Assembly (NCBI GenBank): GCA_022865865.1
Contig: JALHTN010000029.1
Span: 1-10,802, forward strand
Length of the DNA stretch: 10,802 nucleotides
Source: Anaerolineales bacterium
GTDB taxonomy: Bacteria; Chloroflexota; Anaerolineae; Anaerolineales; UBA4823
Reading direction: 5' to 3'
The translations under genes and the position numbers were made by a program. The number at the start of each line of letters is the position of its first letter. Within the stretch, counting starts at the first letter, position 1. This document shows, one piece after another, positions 1 to 6,898 of the stretch. The notes beneath the pieces were generated by a model, which saw only the letters and a program-made list of their open reading frames with translations, did no database searches and was not told where the DNA came from.

Positions 1-278
1 CATTCCTGCATGGCAAGTCGTTCCTCGTCGCTCAACTTGCTGGCAATTCGCTTGGCAGCGGCATCATCCAGCTTGAGTGTATACGGACTGGAACCAATGC
101 TGTCATAAACACTCACGTAAACCCCGGGCTCGAAGAAAGTGCCTTCACCGATGATCTCTAATGGATCAGCCGTTACAAACAGCGGATAAATGATCACTGT
201 CAGCACGATGAACATAAAAATGGAAAATCCAATCACAAATCTGGGAGAGCCAAAAACCTGTCTGAGTGTATGTTTCAT
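1..278 (-). CDS. OppC/DppC-type ABC transporter permease, N-terminal part (runs off left edge)
   Basis: This is the second membrane permease of an oligopeptide/oligosaccharide (family 5 binding protein) ABC importer; only the first 92 codons are in the window. It starts at ATG 278-276, 14 bp after the stop of the OppB-type gene, with a purine-rich ribosome site (AGAGG) a few bases ahead. The protein begins MKHTLRQVFGSPRFVIGF, followed by a strongly hydrophobic stretch at about residues 15-36 that fits the first transmembrane helix of OppC proteins, and then the usual short motif with a DP pair. After that comes a hydrophilic extracytoplasmic segment rich in charged residues (to about residue 92). 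The catalytic-loop (EAA) region lies outside the window, so the family call rests on the N-terminal helix pattern and on its place directly after oppB in the same transcript. Confidence 0.8.
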   Translation of the reverse strand, partial: MKHTLRQVFGSPRFVIGFSIFMFIVLTVIIYPLFVTADPLEIIGEGTFFEPGVYVSVYDSIGSSPYTLKLDDAAAKRIASKLSDEERLAMQE

Positions 279-292
279 AACAGCCTCTGCCC

Positions 293-1297
293 TTAATCAG
301 ACTGGGCCGCTTTAATGCGGGGATCAATGAAGCCGTATAAAATTTCGATGGTAAAGGTGGCGATCAGCACCATCAAGGTGATGATCAAAGTGGAGGCCTG
401 GATCAACGGGTAATCCTGACCCCGCACAGCAGTTAGCAGCGTAGAACCAAGCCCCGGATAGCTGAAGATGATCTCCGCCACCAGCGCGCCACCGACGATG
501 GTACCGACCGCTAACGCCAGGCCGGTGATCTGCGGCAGCATGGCATTTCTAAACACATAGCTAACGATCTTGCGATCCTTGATGCCCATGAAGCGGCTGA
601 ATTTAACATAATCCTCATTAAGCTCATAGATGGCCATGGAGCGCATGCCGATCGCCTGACCACCGATGATGATCAACACGATCGACCAGAATGGCAGTTG
701 ATAATGGACGAAGACAGACCAGAAAAATGCCCAGCTAAAGCTGGGAATCATGTCATACCCATATCCACCGGATGTTGGAAACCATCCCAGCCGGATTCCA
801 AAAATTACCAGCAAAATGACTGCCAAACCAAAAGCCGGCAAACTGCTGACAAAAATACTGGCAGGCATGACGGCTTTATCATAGCCCCCCTTGAGATAAG
901 CAGCGAACACACCGAGTACGTTCCCGATCAGCCAGCCGACGACGATCGCTGGGAGCTGCAGACCCACCGTCCACCAGATGGATGAGGCAATAATATCTGC
1001 CACCGGTCTGGGATATTGGCTGAACGAGGTGCCAAAATCTCCCTGGACAACATTTTTTACATAGAGGATGAATTGTTCGGGCATGGATTTGTCGGTGCCA
1101 AACAATTCCGTGTACTCTTCATAAACCCTTTGGACTCCGGCCTGGCTTTGCATGCCCTGGGTAACCCTTTGCGTGATGACAGCCACGGGATCTCCGGGCA
1201 TCAGGCGGGGCAGGAAAAAATTCAGCAAGAATGCAGCAATGAAGGTGATTAATATCCAAACCATCTTTCCACCGAAGTACCTGAAGTACCCTTTCAA
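293..1297 (-). CDS. OppB/DppB-type ABC transporter permease
   Basis: Inner-membrane permease of a family 5 ABC importer, 334 aa, the normal length for OppB proteins. Visible parts: transmembrane helix 1 at about residues 12-30, followed by the family motif LPRLMPGDP (29-37); a periplasmic loop to about 105; further helices at about 110-133, 143-168, 195-215, 255-277 and 302-322; the cytoplasmic EAA-type coupling segment at about 229-245 ([18 protein letters not shown]); and the typical C-terminal block with SYPGLG (279-284) ending in YGFIDPRIK. The start is a TTG at 1297-1295: a near-perfect ribosome site AAAGGAGGTG lies 7 nt upstream, while the next in-frame ATG (residue 12) would remove part of the first helix. 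The gene follows the binding-protein gene and precedes the OppC-type gene, so the transported compound is probably the same; the divergent GH130 gene suggests an oligosaccharide rather than a peptide. Confidence 0.93.
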   Translation of the reverse strand: MKGYFRYFGGKMVWILITFIAAFLLNFFLPRLMPGDPVAVITQRVTQGMQSQAGVQRVYEEYTELFGTDKSMPEQFILYVKNVVQGDFGTSFSQYPRPVADIIASSIWWTVGLQLPAIVVGWLIGNVLGVFAAYLKGGYDKAVMPASIFVSSLPAFGLAVILLVIFGIRLGWFPTSGGYGYDMIPSFSWAFFWSVFVHYQLPFWSIVLIIIGGQAIGMRSMAIYELNEDYVKFSRFMGIKDRKIVSYVFRNAMLPQITGLALAVGTIVGGALVAEIIFSYPGLGSTLLTAVRGQDYPLIQASTLIITLMVLIATFTIEILYGFIDPRIKAAQSD

Positions 1298-1302
1298 TCC
1301 GG

Positions 1303-1312
1303 CACCTCCTTT
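1303..1312 (-). promoter_or_regulatory. Ribosome binding site deciding the TTG start of the OppB gene
   Basis: Read on the minus strand this is AAAGGAGGTG, matching the 16S anti-Shine-Dalgarno sequence almost completely. The AGGAGG core lies 7 nt before the TTG at 1297, which is why TTG is preferred over the internal ATG at codon 12. The identical 10-mer occurs at 3405-3414 ahead of a six-codon mini-ORF. Confidence 0.75.
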
Positions 1313-1353
1313 AAATCTTATACTGATAAATAGAACGATAATCTAATTATAGC

Positions 1354-1389
1354 AAACAGCCATGTCCCACAAGCGGAACATGGCTGTTT
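1354..1389 (-). terminator. Strong hairpin between binding-protein and permease genes
   Basis: A perfect 12-bp inverted repeat, AAACAGCCATGT (1354-1365) and ACATGGCTGTTT (1378-1389), closes a 12-nt loop. It lies 15 bp after the stop of the binding-protein gene and about 56 bp before the TTG of the permease gene. Read leftwards, the 3' arm ends in TTT followed by GCTATAATTA, a weak uridine stretch. Such hairpins after a binding-protein gene are known to terminate part of the transcripts or protect the mRNA 3' end, giving more binding protein than permease. The stem is seen directly; the role is inferred. A TATAAT just beyond the stem could instead be part of a promoter for the permeases, but its best -35 partner (TTGTGG, spacing 15) is poor. 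Confidence 0.65.
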
Positions 1390-1404
1390 ATATTGGCTGA
1401 TTGT

Positions 1405-3330
1405 TTACGGTTCAACCAGCTCGAGGTTATACAGGCCTGCAATACCGTAACCGCGAACCAGGTTCGTTGGCGGGACGGGCGGGTCGGTACCATCATCAGC
1501 TTGTGGGAAGTTCGTCCAAACCACTTCGTTCACAGCATGGAAGAAATCGGGACGGTACATGAGGGTGAAGGAGGGGACATCGGTCAGATAGATCTCGGTC
1601 AGCTCGGTATAGTAGTCTACCAGCGTGTCCTGATCGGTCTCATTGGGGATCAAGGCGAGTAATTCATCAACACGAGGATTGACATAGCCACCCCAGTTGC
1701 CGTTCCAGTTGCCCGACGTACCAGCCCACTCAGAGTTCATAAACTGGCGGACACGTCCCCAAGGATTGGTTGGACCAGCGCCGTTGCTCCACACCATGAA
1801 GATGTCATAATCGTTCACTGAGGCATCGGTGAAGACGGTCTGGTAAACTCCCCATTCGGGGAACTCGGTGGTGATATCAATCCCGATCTCCTCTCCAGCA
1901 GCAGCGACGATCTCAATCGCAGCCTGCCAGTCAGACCAGCCGTTGGGGCAGAGCGCCCGGTAGGAAAGATTCTGGCCATCGATTTCGCGAATACCATCAC
2001 CATCGGTATCGACGATCCCGGCTTCATCAAGGAGGGCGTTGGCGCCATCGATGTCGAGGCCAGCCCACTGCAGGTCCGCCACGGCGTCGTGGTCATACAG
2101 GGCCTGTTCACCAGGAGTCGGGTTCATCACTGAGCGCGGCACCTGGGTGAAGGTCGGGGATTGGTTGGTCATGGCGTTGGCGATGATCGTGTCATAATCA
2201 ACCGCCATGGCGATTGCCTTACGGACCGCAACATTGTCCAAACCGTAGGATTCCAGGTTGAAATAGGCGGTTGGCAGGCTGGCAGTGATGCTGTATGGGG
2301 CTTCTGGCAAGTAGGTCGAGACAGGCAATCCCTGTTCCAGCCACAAGTTCTGAATATCGGCATTGAACTGCTGGCTGACATCCACCTCGCCGGCTTGCAA
2401 GGCGACCAGGCCGGCATTGTTGTCGGCATAAATCGCATGCGCCAGGAACTTGGGCACTGGCAGCGAACCCCACATGGACTCATCCTGGCCCCAGTACTCT
2501 TCATCACGAATGAACACTACCTTCTGATCGTCATTGAAGAAGCTGTGGTAAGGACCGGACCAAACGACGTCTTCACCACCATCGGCTTTAAAAAGAGCCG
2601 CATCGCCACCGGCGCGCGCTTCCAGTGTTTCGGTCCAGGCTTTCTGGATGACGTAATTCGAGCTGAGGTAGTTGACGACCTGCAGTGGGTTGACAGGTTG
2701 GCCTTGGTCATTCAGTATGGCCTTGACCAGCACCGTCTGGGGATCAACCGCCTCGATGGTATCGATGAAATCCCTATTACCGACACCTGCAGTGGTCTCG
2801 TACTTGACATTTGAAGCCCAGGTATAGGCAACGTCATCCGCAGTCAGCGGGGTGCCATCGCTCCACATTGCGGCGGGCTTGAGCTTGAAGGTCAGCTCCG
2901 TCTGGTCGTCGTTCCATGTATACGGTCCATCCGCCAGCAGAGGATACTGCAAGCCATCCAGTGGATTGTACATGTACGGAGTTTCGAACATGGTGGTAAT
3001 GGCGTGGGCGTTTTGGTCGACAACCATTGCATTATTGGTGTTGGAAGAGTATGGATTCCAACCGACAATCGGACTCCACTGGAAACCATTGAAGTACAGG
3101 GTTTGGTCGCGGGGCAGGTCTGTCCCAAATACTTCAACCGGGACCTCAACCGTTTCGACAACAGTTTCACCTTCTACTTCAACGACAACCGTTTCGACAA
3201 TAGTTTCGCCTTCTACTTCGACGACAACCGTCTCGATGATGGTTTCTGGTATTGCGGGTGCCGCACAGCCGGCCAGAATCAGGCTGGCCAGAATAAAAAT
3301 ACTTAGGGCGGTAAAAGTTAGCTTACGCAT
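1405..3330 (-). CDS. ABC transporter solute-binding lipoprotein, family 5 (oligosaccharide/oligopeptide type)
   Basis: Extracytoplasmic binding protein that hands its ligand to the OppB/OppC permeases encoded downstream; 641 aa, somewhat longer than the 500-600 aa usual for the family. ATG 3330-3328 is chosen because AGGAG lies 7 nt ahead and the protein then begins with a classical lipoprotein signal: basic MRK, a hydrophobic core, and lipobox L-A-G-C with the acylated cysteine at residue 22. The frame stays open 56 codons further upstream, but that stretch runs into the end of lacI and lacks signal-peptide character. Residues about 30-68 are a linker made of a 13-residue repeat ([13 protein letters not shown]). 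The family 5 domain follows, with the diagnostic block at about 146-171 ([14 protein letters not shown], then [11 protein letters not shown]). Cluster C SBPs of this type bind peptides, beta-glucans or manno-oligosaccharides; the neighbours favour a beta-mannoside or mixed oligosaccharide, but the ligand cannot be read from sequence alone. Confidence 0.93.
   Translation of the reverse strand: MRKLTFTALSIFILASLILAGCAAPAIPETIIETVVVEVEGETIVETVVVEVEGETVVETVEVPVEVFGTDLPRDQTLYFNGFQWSPIVGWNPYSSNTNNAMVVDQNAHAITTMFETPYMYNPLDGLQYPLLADGPYTWNDDQTELTFKLKPAAMWSDGTPLTADDVAYTWASNVKYETTAGVGNRDFIDTIEAVDPQTVLVKAILNDQGQPVNPLQVVNYLSSNYVIQKAWTETLEARAGGDAALFKADGGEDVVWSGPYHSFFNDDQKVVFIRDEEYWGQDESMWGSLPVPKFLAHAIYADNNAGLVALQAGEVDVSQQFNADIQNLWLEQGLPVSTYLPEAPYSITASLPTAYFNLESYGLDNVAVRKAIAMAVDYDTIIANAMTNQSPTFTQVPRSVMNPTPGEQALYDHDAVADLQWAGLDIDGANALLDEAGIVDTDGDGIREIDGQNLSYRALCPNGWSDWQAAIEIVAAAGEEIGIDITTEFPEWGVYQTVFTDASVNDYDIFMVWSNGAGPTNPWGRVRQFMNSEWAGTSGNWNGNWGGYVNPRVDELLALIPNETDQDTLVDYYTELTEIYLTDVPSFTLMYRPDFFHAVNEVVWTNFPQADDGTDPPVPPTNLVRGYGIAGLYNLELVEP
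3151..3246. repeat. 39-bp tandem repeat encoding the lipoprotein linker
   Basis: Two full copies (3151-3189 and 3190-3228) differ at four positions, and a third partial copy (3229-3246) is more diverged. The period of 39 bp is exactly 13 codons, so copy-number change would keep the frame. The encoded unit is an acidic and valine-rich segment just after the lipidated cysteine, a spacer between the membrane anchor and the ligand-binding domain. Similar low-complexity linkers are common in Chloroflexota lipoproteins (family knowledge). Confidence 0.8.
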
Positions 3331-3380
3331 TTTCTTTCTCCTATTGTTATGTTTCTTTAGCAAATGAACATCGTTAGCAA

Positions 3381-3401
3381 TTACAGCAAGAGATCTTCCA
3401 T
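3381..3401 (-). CDS. Six-codon mini-ORF with strong ribosome site (possible leader peptide)
   Basis: ATG 3401-3399 opens a frame encoding MEDLLL and ends with TAA at 3383-3381. It is preceded by AAAGGAGGTG at 3405-3414 with 5 nt between AGGAGG and ATG, a better ribosome site than that of the binding-protein gene itself, whose ATG lies 50 nt further on. A strong ribosome site followed by a tiny frame with three Leu codons resembles a translational leader, but no attenuator hairpin is evident. It could also be a ribosome loading site that protects the transcript, or chance. Only the sequence pattern supports it. Confidence 0.3.
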   Translation of the reverse strand: MEDLLL

Positions 3402-3427
3402 TTACACCTCCTTTATTCGGCAGTTGA

Positions 3428-3455
3428 AGTATGCTAGTGCCTCTTCTCATCACAA
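3428..3455 (-). promoter_or_regulatory. Possible promoter for the binding-protein/permease genes
   Basis: On the minus strand, TTGTGA (3455-3450) and CATACT (3433-3428) are separated by 16 bp, upstream of the strong ribosome site at 3405-3414. Each hexamer matches four of six sigma70 consensus positions. It lies between the lacI stop and the binding-protein start and would allow the transporter genes to be transcribed apart from lacI. No copy of the LacI operator is visible here, so repression of the transporter would have to come through the lacI promoter or another site. Confidence 0.3.
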
Positions 3456-3475
3456 TTATTATCAAACCCAGAAGG

Positions 3476-4513
3476 CTAATTCCTCCGGGATGCACCACAA
3501 GAGTCGCGAATGATCAATTCTGTGTCCATAATGATCCGCCGGGCAGGTTTAATACCGTTCTCGATCAGGTCGATCAAGATCTCCACCGCGTTGATACCAA
3601 AACGAGCAATCGGTTGGCGGATCGTTGTCAACGGGGGATCAGAATAGGTGGCGATGGTTAAATCGTCAAATCCGACAAAAGCGACATCCTGTGGGATTTT
3701 GAGTCCTGCTTCGCGGACTGCTCGCATGGCACCGATGGCCATTAAATCCGAGGCAGCAAATACCGCGTCCGGTTTGGCTGGCAATAACTGCTGCATCGCA
3801 TAATATCCACCAGCTTCTGTGAAATCACCCTCAGTGATCAGGGATTGATCGGGATTTCGTCCGCGTTCGATTAATGCTTTTTTATAACCTTCTAAACGGT
3901 CGGCTGTCGCTGCCCCACCTTTTAGACCTGTGATCGTTCCGATACGCTGATACCCCTGGCGAATCAAATGGCTAACCGCATTGTAAGCACTGTTGATATT
4001 GTCTACATCGATGAAGCTGACCTCAGCAGGATGAAGTGGACTGCCAACGACGACCACCGGTAAATCTAAATTCACCAAGCGATCAATTAATTGATCACCA
4101 ATCTGTCCTGATTGAATTAAAACGCCGTCCAACATGCCTTTGCGCGATACTCGCGGCAGGATTTTCTCCTCATCTTCCTTAGTGGCAACCAGAAATAATC
4201 CCAGGGTATAGTCGTACTGGTTGCAACCTTGGGCGATACCTTGCAACAAGCGTGGGAAATATGGATCGGTAAAGAAGGAGCTTACTGAGCGTGGCAAGAC
4301 GAGGCCAATCATCCAGGATCGTTTAGAGACCAGCGTTTGGGCAGCCAGGTTCGGTTGGTAGCCTGTATCCTCGATTACCGCCTGGACACGCTGGCGGACA
4401 TCTTGACTTACATTCGGTTGTTGGTTGATGACACGGGAAACGGTTGATCTAGAAACACCACTGAGGCGGGCGATCTCTTCGAGCGTGAGATTCGGATCAG
4501 CAGCTGAGCTCAT
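3476..4513 (-). CDS. LacI-family transcriptional repressor
   Basis: DNA-binding repressor responding to a sugar ligand, 345 aa from ATG 4513, normal for LacI proteins. The N-terminal helix-turn-helix and hinge are clear: [20 protein letters not shown] followed by [15 protein letters not shown], then the hinge with [11 protein letters not shown] periplasmic-binding-protein-like effector domain follows from about residue 65 to the end, with typical blocks [50 protein letters not shown] and VAFVGFDD. An in-frame TTG at 4525 would add four residues; neither start has a good ribosome site, and ATG 4513 is preferred by convention. A palindromic operator copy sits at 4530-4543, so the gene probably represses itself. 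Its divergent partner is a GH130 gene, and its downstream neighbours encode an ABC importer, which points to control of oligosaccharide use. Confidence 0.94.
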   Translation of the reverse strand: MSSAADPNLTLEEIARLSGVSRSTVSRVINQQPNVSQDVRQRVQAVIEDTGYQPNLAAQTLVSKRSWMIGLVLPRSVSSFFTDPYFPRLLQGIAQGCNQYDYTLGLFLVATKEDEEKILPRVSRKGMLDGVLIQSGQIGDQLIDRLVNLDLPVVVVGSPLHPAEVSFIDVDNINSAYNAVSHLIRQGYQRIGTITGLKGGAATADRLEGYKKALIERGRNPDQSLITEGDFTEAGGYYAMQQLLPAKPDAVFAASDLMAIGAMRAVREAGLKIPQDVAFVGFDDLTIATYSDPPLTTIRQPIARFGINAVEILIDLIENGIKPARRIIMDTELIIRDSCGASRRN

Positions 4514-4529
4514 AGGCCACGCCAATTTC

Positions 4530-4543
4530 TGAGAACGCTCCCA
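4530..4543. promoter_or_regulatory. Second, imperfect LacI-type operator ahead of lacI
   Basis: TGAGAACGCTCCCA differs at two positions from the perfect palindrome at 4634-4647. It lies 16 bp before the ATG of the repressor gene, so bound repressor would block its early transcription or initiation. Centre-to-centre distance to the other operator is 104 bp, close to ten helical turns, which would place both on one face of the DNA and allow looping by a tetrameric or paired repressor. The role is inferred from position and similarity. Confidence 0.6.
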
Positions 4544-4557
4544 GTATCAGGGGGCGT

Positions 4558-4601
4558 TATTATGGACATAAGAGTAAATAAATTCACTATTTTGGACATT
4601 A
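4558..4601. repeat. Pair of 14-bp direct repeats, 30 bp apart, between the two operators
   Basis: TATTATGGACATAA (4558-4571) and TATTTTGGACATTA (4588-4601) agree at 12 of 14 positions and start exactly 30 bp apart, about three helical turns. They lie between the two LacI operators in the divergent intergenic region. They might be sites for a second regulator acting on lacI or the GH130 gene, or part of an AT-rich promoter region with chance similarity. Confidence 0.4.
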
Positions 4602-4632
4602 TTGGGGTGTTTTAGCTGATTTCCCGTAATTA

Positions 4633-4661
4633 TTGGGAGCGCTCCCAGTTTCTGGTATGAT
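4633..4661 (+). promoter_or_regulatory. Sigma70-type promoter of the GH130 gene
   Basis: TTGGGA (4633-4638) and TATGAT (4656-4661) are separated by the optimal 17 bp, with five of six consensus matches at -10 and four of six at -35. The -35 box lies inside the perfect operator at 4634-4647, so repressor binding would exclude RNA polymerase. Transcription would start around 4668, leaving an AT-rich leader of about 70 nt that contains ATTTCTAATA twice in tandem (4691-4710). Confidence 0.6.
4634..4647. promoter_or_regulatory. Perfect 14-bp LacI-family operator
   Basis: TGGGAGCGCTCCCA is a perfect palindrome with the central CG step typical of LacI/GalR-family operators. It overlaps the -35 box of the GH130 promoter and lies next to the divergently transcribed lacI gene, whose product is the obvious candidate to bind it. 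Confidence 0.75.
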
Positions 4662-4738
4662 TATATAGTAACTTTAATCACGAGTCAACCATTTCTAATA
4701 ATTTCTAATAATTTATTCAACATAGGAGAGCCGATCCC

Positions 4739-5713
4739 ATGACCAATTCTCCTCTACCGAACATCCCCTGGGAAGATAGACCTACAGGAAATTCTGATGT
4801 GGTGTGGCGCTACAGCGCCAACCCCATCATCCCCAGAGACCTGATCCCATCTGCAAACAGCATTTTCAACAGCGCAGTGGTCCCGTTCAAAGGGAAATTT
4901 GCAGGCGTTTTTCGCTGCGACAACAGGAAACGTGAAATGAACCTGAACCGTGGCTTCAGCGAGAACGGCATCGACTGGCAGCTGGATAATGAGCCTATCC
5001 AGTGGCAGAGCGATGACCCGGAGATCAGCAGTTTCCAATACCGCTACGATCCGCGCGTGGTTTGGATAGAAGATCGCTACTATGTGACCTGGTGCAACGG
5101 CTACCACGGCCCTACCATCGGCATTGGATACACTTTCGATTTCAAGGATTTTACTTTTCTAGAGAACGCGCTGCTGCCGTTCAACCGCAATGGTGTGCTC
5201 TTTCCACGCAAAATCAACGGAGAGTATGTCCTGCTCAGCCGGCCCAGCGACAATGGTCATACCCCGTTCGGGGACATTTACCTCAGCCGCAGCCCAGATT
5301 TAATCCATTGGGGAAAACACCGCTTTGTGATGGGAGTCAAGGATGGCTGGCAGAGCACAAAGATTGGCGCCGGACCAGTGCCCATCGAAACCGATGAGGG
5401 TTGGTTGATGATCTACCACGGTGTGCTGACTTCCTGCAATGGGTTCGTTTATAGCTTCGGAGCCGCCCTGCTGGACCTGGAGCAGCCCTGGAAAGTGATC
5501 GCTCGTGGAGGATCCTACCTGCTCTCGCCGCAGACCTATTATGAGAATGTGGGCGATGTGCCCAATGTAGCTTTTCCCTGCGCCGCGCTGTATGACCCTG
5601 ATACGGGTCGTGTAGCGATCTACTACGGTGGTGCAGATACTGTGACTGCGTTAGCATTTGCTAGAATCGATGAGCTGATCGATTTCGTGAAGACCACTAC
5701 CGACAATATTTGA
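4739..5713 (+). CDS. Glycoside hydrolase family 130 protein (beta-mannoside phosphorylase family)
   Basis: Predicted cytoplasmic enzyme (no signal peptide) that phosphorolyses a non-reducing-end beta-mannosyl linkage, releasing mannose 1-phosphate; 324 aa, the length of the shorter GH130 groups. The five-bladed beta-propeller signature is visible: NPIIPRD near residues 28-34, [16 protein letters not shown] (44-59), [10 protein letters not shown] (101-110) with the likely general acid Asp104, [15 protein letters not shown] (118-132), [20 protein letters not shown] (151-170), [11 protein letters not shown] (206-216) and WLMIYHG (222-228), and the end block [12 protein letters not shown] (291-302). 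Lys208 and His227 lie in motifs that contact phosphate in characterised members, which favours phosphorylase over hydrolase. ATG 4739 is preceded by AGGAG 10 nt upstream. It stands divergent from lacI under an operator-overlapped promoter. Whether it prefers beta-1,4- or beta-1,2-mannosides, or mannosyl-glucose, cannot be decided here. Confidence 0.9.
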   Translation: MTNSPLPNIPWEDRPTGNSDVVWRYSANPIIPRDLIPSANSIFNSAVVPFKGKFAGVFRCDNRKREMNLNRGFSENGIDWQLDNEPIQWQSDDPEISSFQYRYDPRVVWIEDRYYVTWCNGYHGPTIGIGYTFDFKDFTFLENALLPFNRNGVLFPRKINGEYVLLSRPSDNGHTPFGDIYLSRSPDLIHWGKHRFVMGVKDGWQSTKIGAGPVPIETDEGWLMIYHGVLTSCNGFVYSFGAALLDLEQPWKVIARGGSYLLSPQTYYENVGDVPNVAFPCAALYDPDTGRVAIYYGGADTVTALAFARIDELIDFVKTTTDNI

Positions 5714-5953
5714 AACATTGTGCATTCAATCACAAAAAGGCATGATCGATGAGCAGTTTTAATTGCAGCAGCTCGATTGTTAGAACCAAAATAACTATCA
5801 TTATCAAAGATTGCCAGGTTTAATGAATACTAATTGCAGCAAACTGCATACTGCTGGTGTTAGCAATGAACGAAAATAAACTGGTCCGAATGTCGAAGTT
5901 TCATTCTCAAGCAACTTCGATAGGAATATTACGCATTAATCTGAGAGGGAAAG
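5714..5953 (+). promoter_or_regulatory. Leader region of the carotenoid operon with repeats
   Basis: This 240-bp gap between the GH130 gene and crtB contains no plausible gene. It holds an 11-bp direct repeat TAATTGCAGCA at 5760-5770 and 5831-5841 (71 bp apart), with a small inverted repeat TGCAG-CAAA-CTGCA at 5835-5848 overlapping the second copy. An 8-bp stem hairpin lies at 5893-5920. No convincing sigma70 promoter stands out, and no clear terminator follows the GH130 gene. The long leader suggests crtB and crtI have their own regulated promoter. Confidence 0.4.
5893..5920 (+). promoter_or_regulatory. Inverted repeat just upstream of crtB
   Basis: TCGAAGTT (5893-5900) and AACTTCGA (5913-5920) form a perfect 8-bp dyad around a 12-nt spacer, ending 33 bp before the crtB start. 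It could be a dimeric regulator site or an RNA hairpin in the leader. No known carotenoid-regulator operator (for example of the CarH/LitR type) is recognised in it. Confidence 0.4.
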
Positions 5954-6898
5954 ATGGACGCAAAACATAACATTGACCAGTCCCTGGCTGCTGAAATCAC
6001 AAAATCAGCCAGCAAACAAACCTACTATACGATTCGTTTGTTCGTCGATCGTGAACTCGTCAATGTTGCTTATCAGGCTTATGGGTACTTTCGCTGGGTA
6101 GACGATATTCTCGACTCCCATGCAGGCACTCGGGCCGAGAAGATTACTTTCGTCAATCGCCAGAAGGACTTGTTGGAGGCTTGTTACCGGGGCGAGGCCC
6201 CTAAGGATTTGTGTATTGAAGAATATATGCTGGCAGAATTGGTGCGCAGCGACTCGGGTAAGAATCCAGGCCTGCAATCCTACCTGCGCAATATGATGGC
6301 AGTGATGATGTTTGATGCAGAACGATGTAGTCGGAGAATTTCAGAAGCTGAATTGTCTGAATACACGCGTGCGCTGGCAACCTCAGTCACGGATGCCATG
6401 TACTATTTCATTGGTCACAACGAACCCGCACCTCGCCACGAAGCACGCTATCTGGCAGTCACCGCCGCCCACATCACACATATGCTAAGAGATACGTTAG
6501 AAGATAATGAAACTGGTTATTTCAACATCCCAGGTGAATATCTTCGGATGCATGGGATTTCACCTCGGGATGTTAAGAGCCAGGTGTACCAGGATTGGAT
6601 CTGCAGTAGAGTGAAATTGGCGCGCACCTATTTTGAGGATGGTCGGAGAACTCTTGCTCAGGTCAAGAATTGGCGCTGCCGTTTTGTGGGCTATGCATAT
6701 TCAGCGCGTTTTGAGTGGATGCTGCGTGCAATTGAGCGAGATAACTACTGCCTGCGGTCCGAGTACCGTGAGCGGAAGAGTCTGTTAACCGGTCTCTGGA
6801 TGAGCTGGACAACACTGGCATCCATGTTCGCCTCACCCTGGATAAAAGCCAAACAGCGCAACCCGGCAGCACAAACCGTTCGAGTGAAAGAGTCATGA
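5954..6898 (+). CDS. crtB: Phytoene/squalene synthase family protein (probable phytoene synthase)
   Basis: Head-to-head prenyl transferase, probably joining two geranylgeranyl diphosphates to phytoene, the first committed step of carotenoid synthesis; 314 aa, normal for CrtB. Both aspartate-rich motifs that bind the Mg-diphosphate are present: D50-D51-I-L-D54 within FRWVDDILDSH, and D180-T-L-E-D184 within MLRDTLEDNETGYFNIP. The N-terminal segment SASKQTYYTIRLFV also fits the family. The start is ATG 5954, with GAGAGG 5 nt upstream. The stop overlaps the crtI start as ATGA, so the two are co-translated. Squalene or dehydrosqualene synthase (CrtM) belong to the same fold and cannot be excluded from sequence alone, but a CrtI-type partner directly downstream favours a carotenoid product (C40 or C30). 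Confidence 0.9.
   Translation: MDAKHNIDQSLAAEITKSASKQTYYTIRLFVDRELVNVAYQAYGYFRWVDDILDSHAGTRAEKITFVNRQKDLLEACYRGEAPKDLCIEEYMLAELVRSDSGKNPGLQSYLRNMMAVMMFDAERCSRRISEAELSEYTRALATSVTDAMYYFIGHNEPAPRHEARYLAVTAAHITHMLRDTLEDNETGYFNIPGEYLRMHGISPRDVKSQVYQDWICSRVKLARTYFEDGRRTLAQVKNWRCRFVGYAYSARFEWMLRAIERDNYCLRSEYRERKSLLTGLWMSWTTLASMFASPWIKAKQRNPAAQTVRVKES

Noticed and set aside
2161..2814. Long plus-strand open frame of 217 codons opposite the binding-protein gene.
   Set aside because: It is antisense to a clear family 5 binding protein; its length follows from the codon use of the real gene and it shows no domain.
3331..3498. 56-codon upstream extension of the binding-protein frame.
   Set aside because: It overlaps the end of lacI, has no ribosome site at its start, and would bury the lipoprotein signal sequence inside the protein.
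5714..5745. Possible terminator after the GH130 gene (TTGTG and CACAA arms before AAAAAGG).
   Set aside because: Only a 5-bp AT-rich stem with an 8-nt loop and no uridine run on the plus strand.
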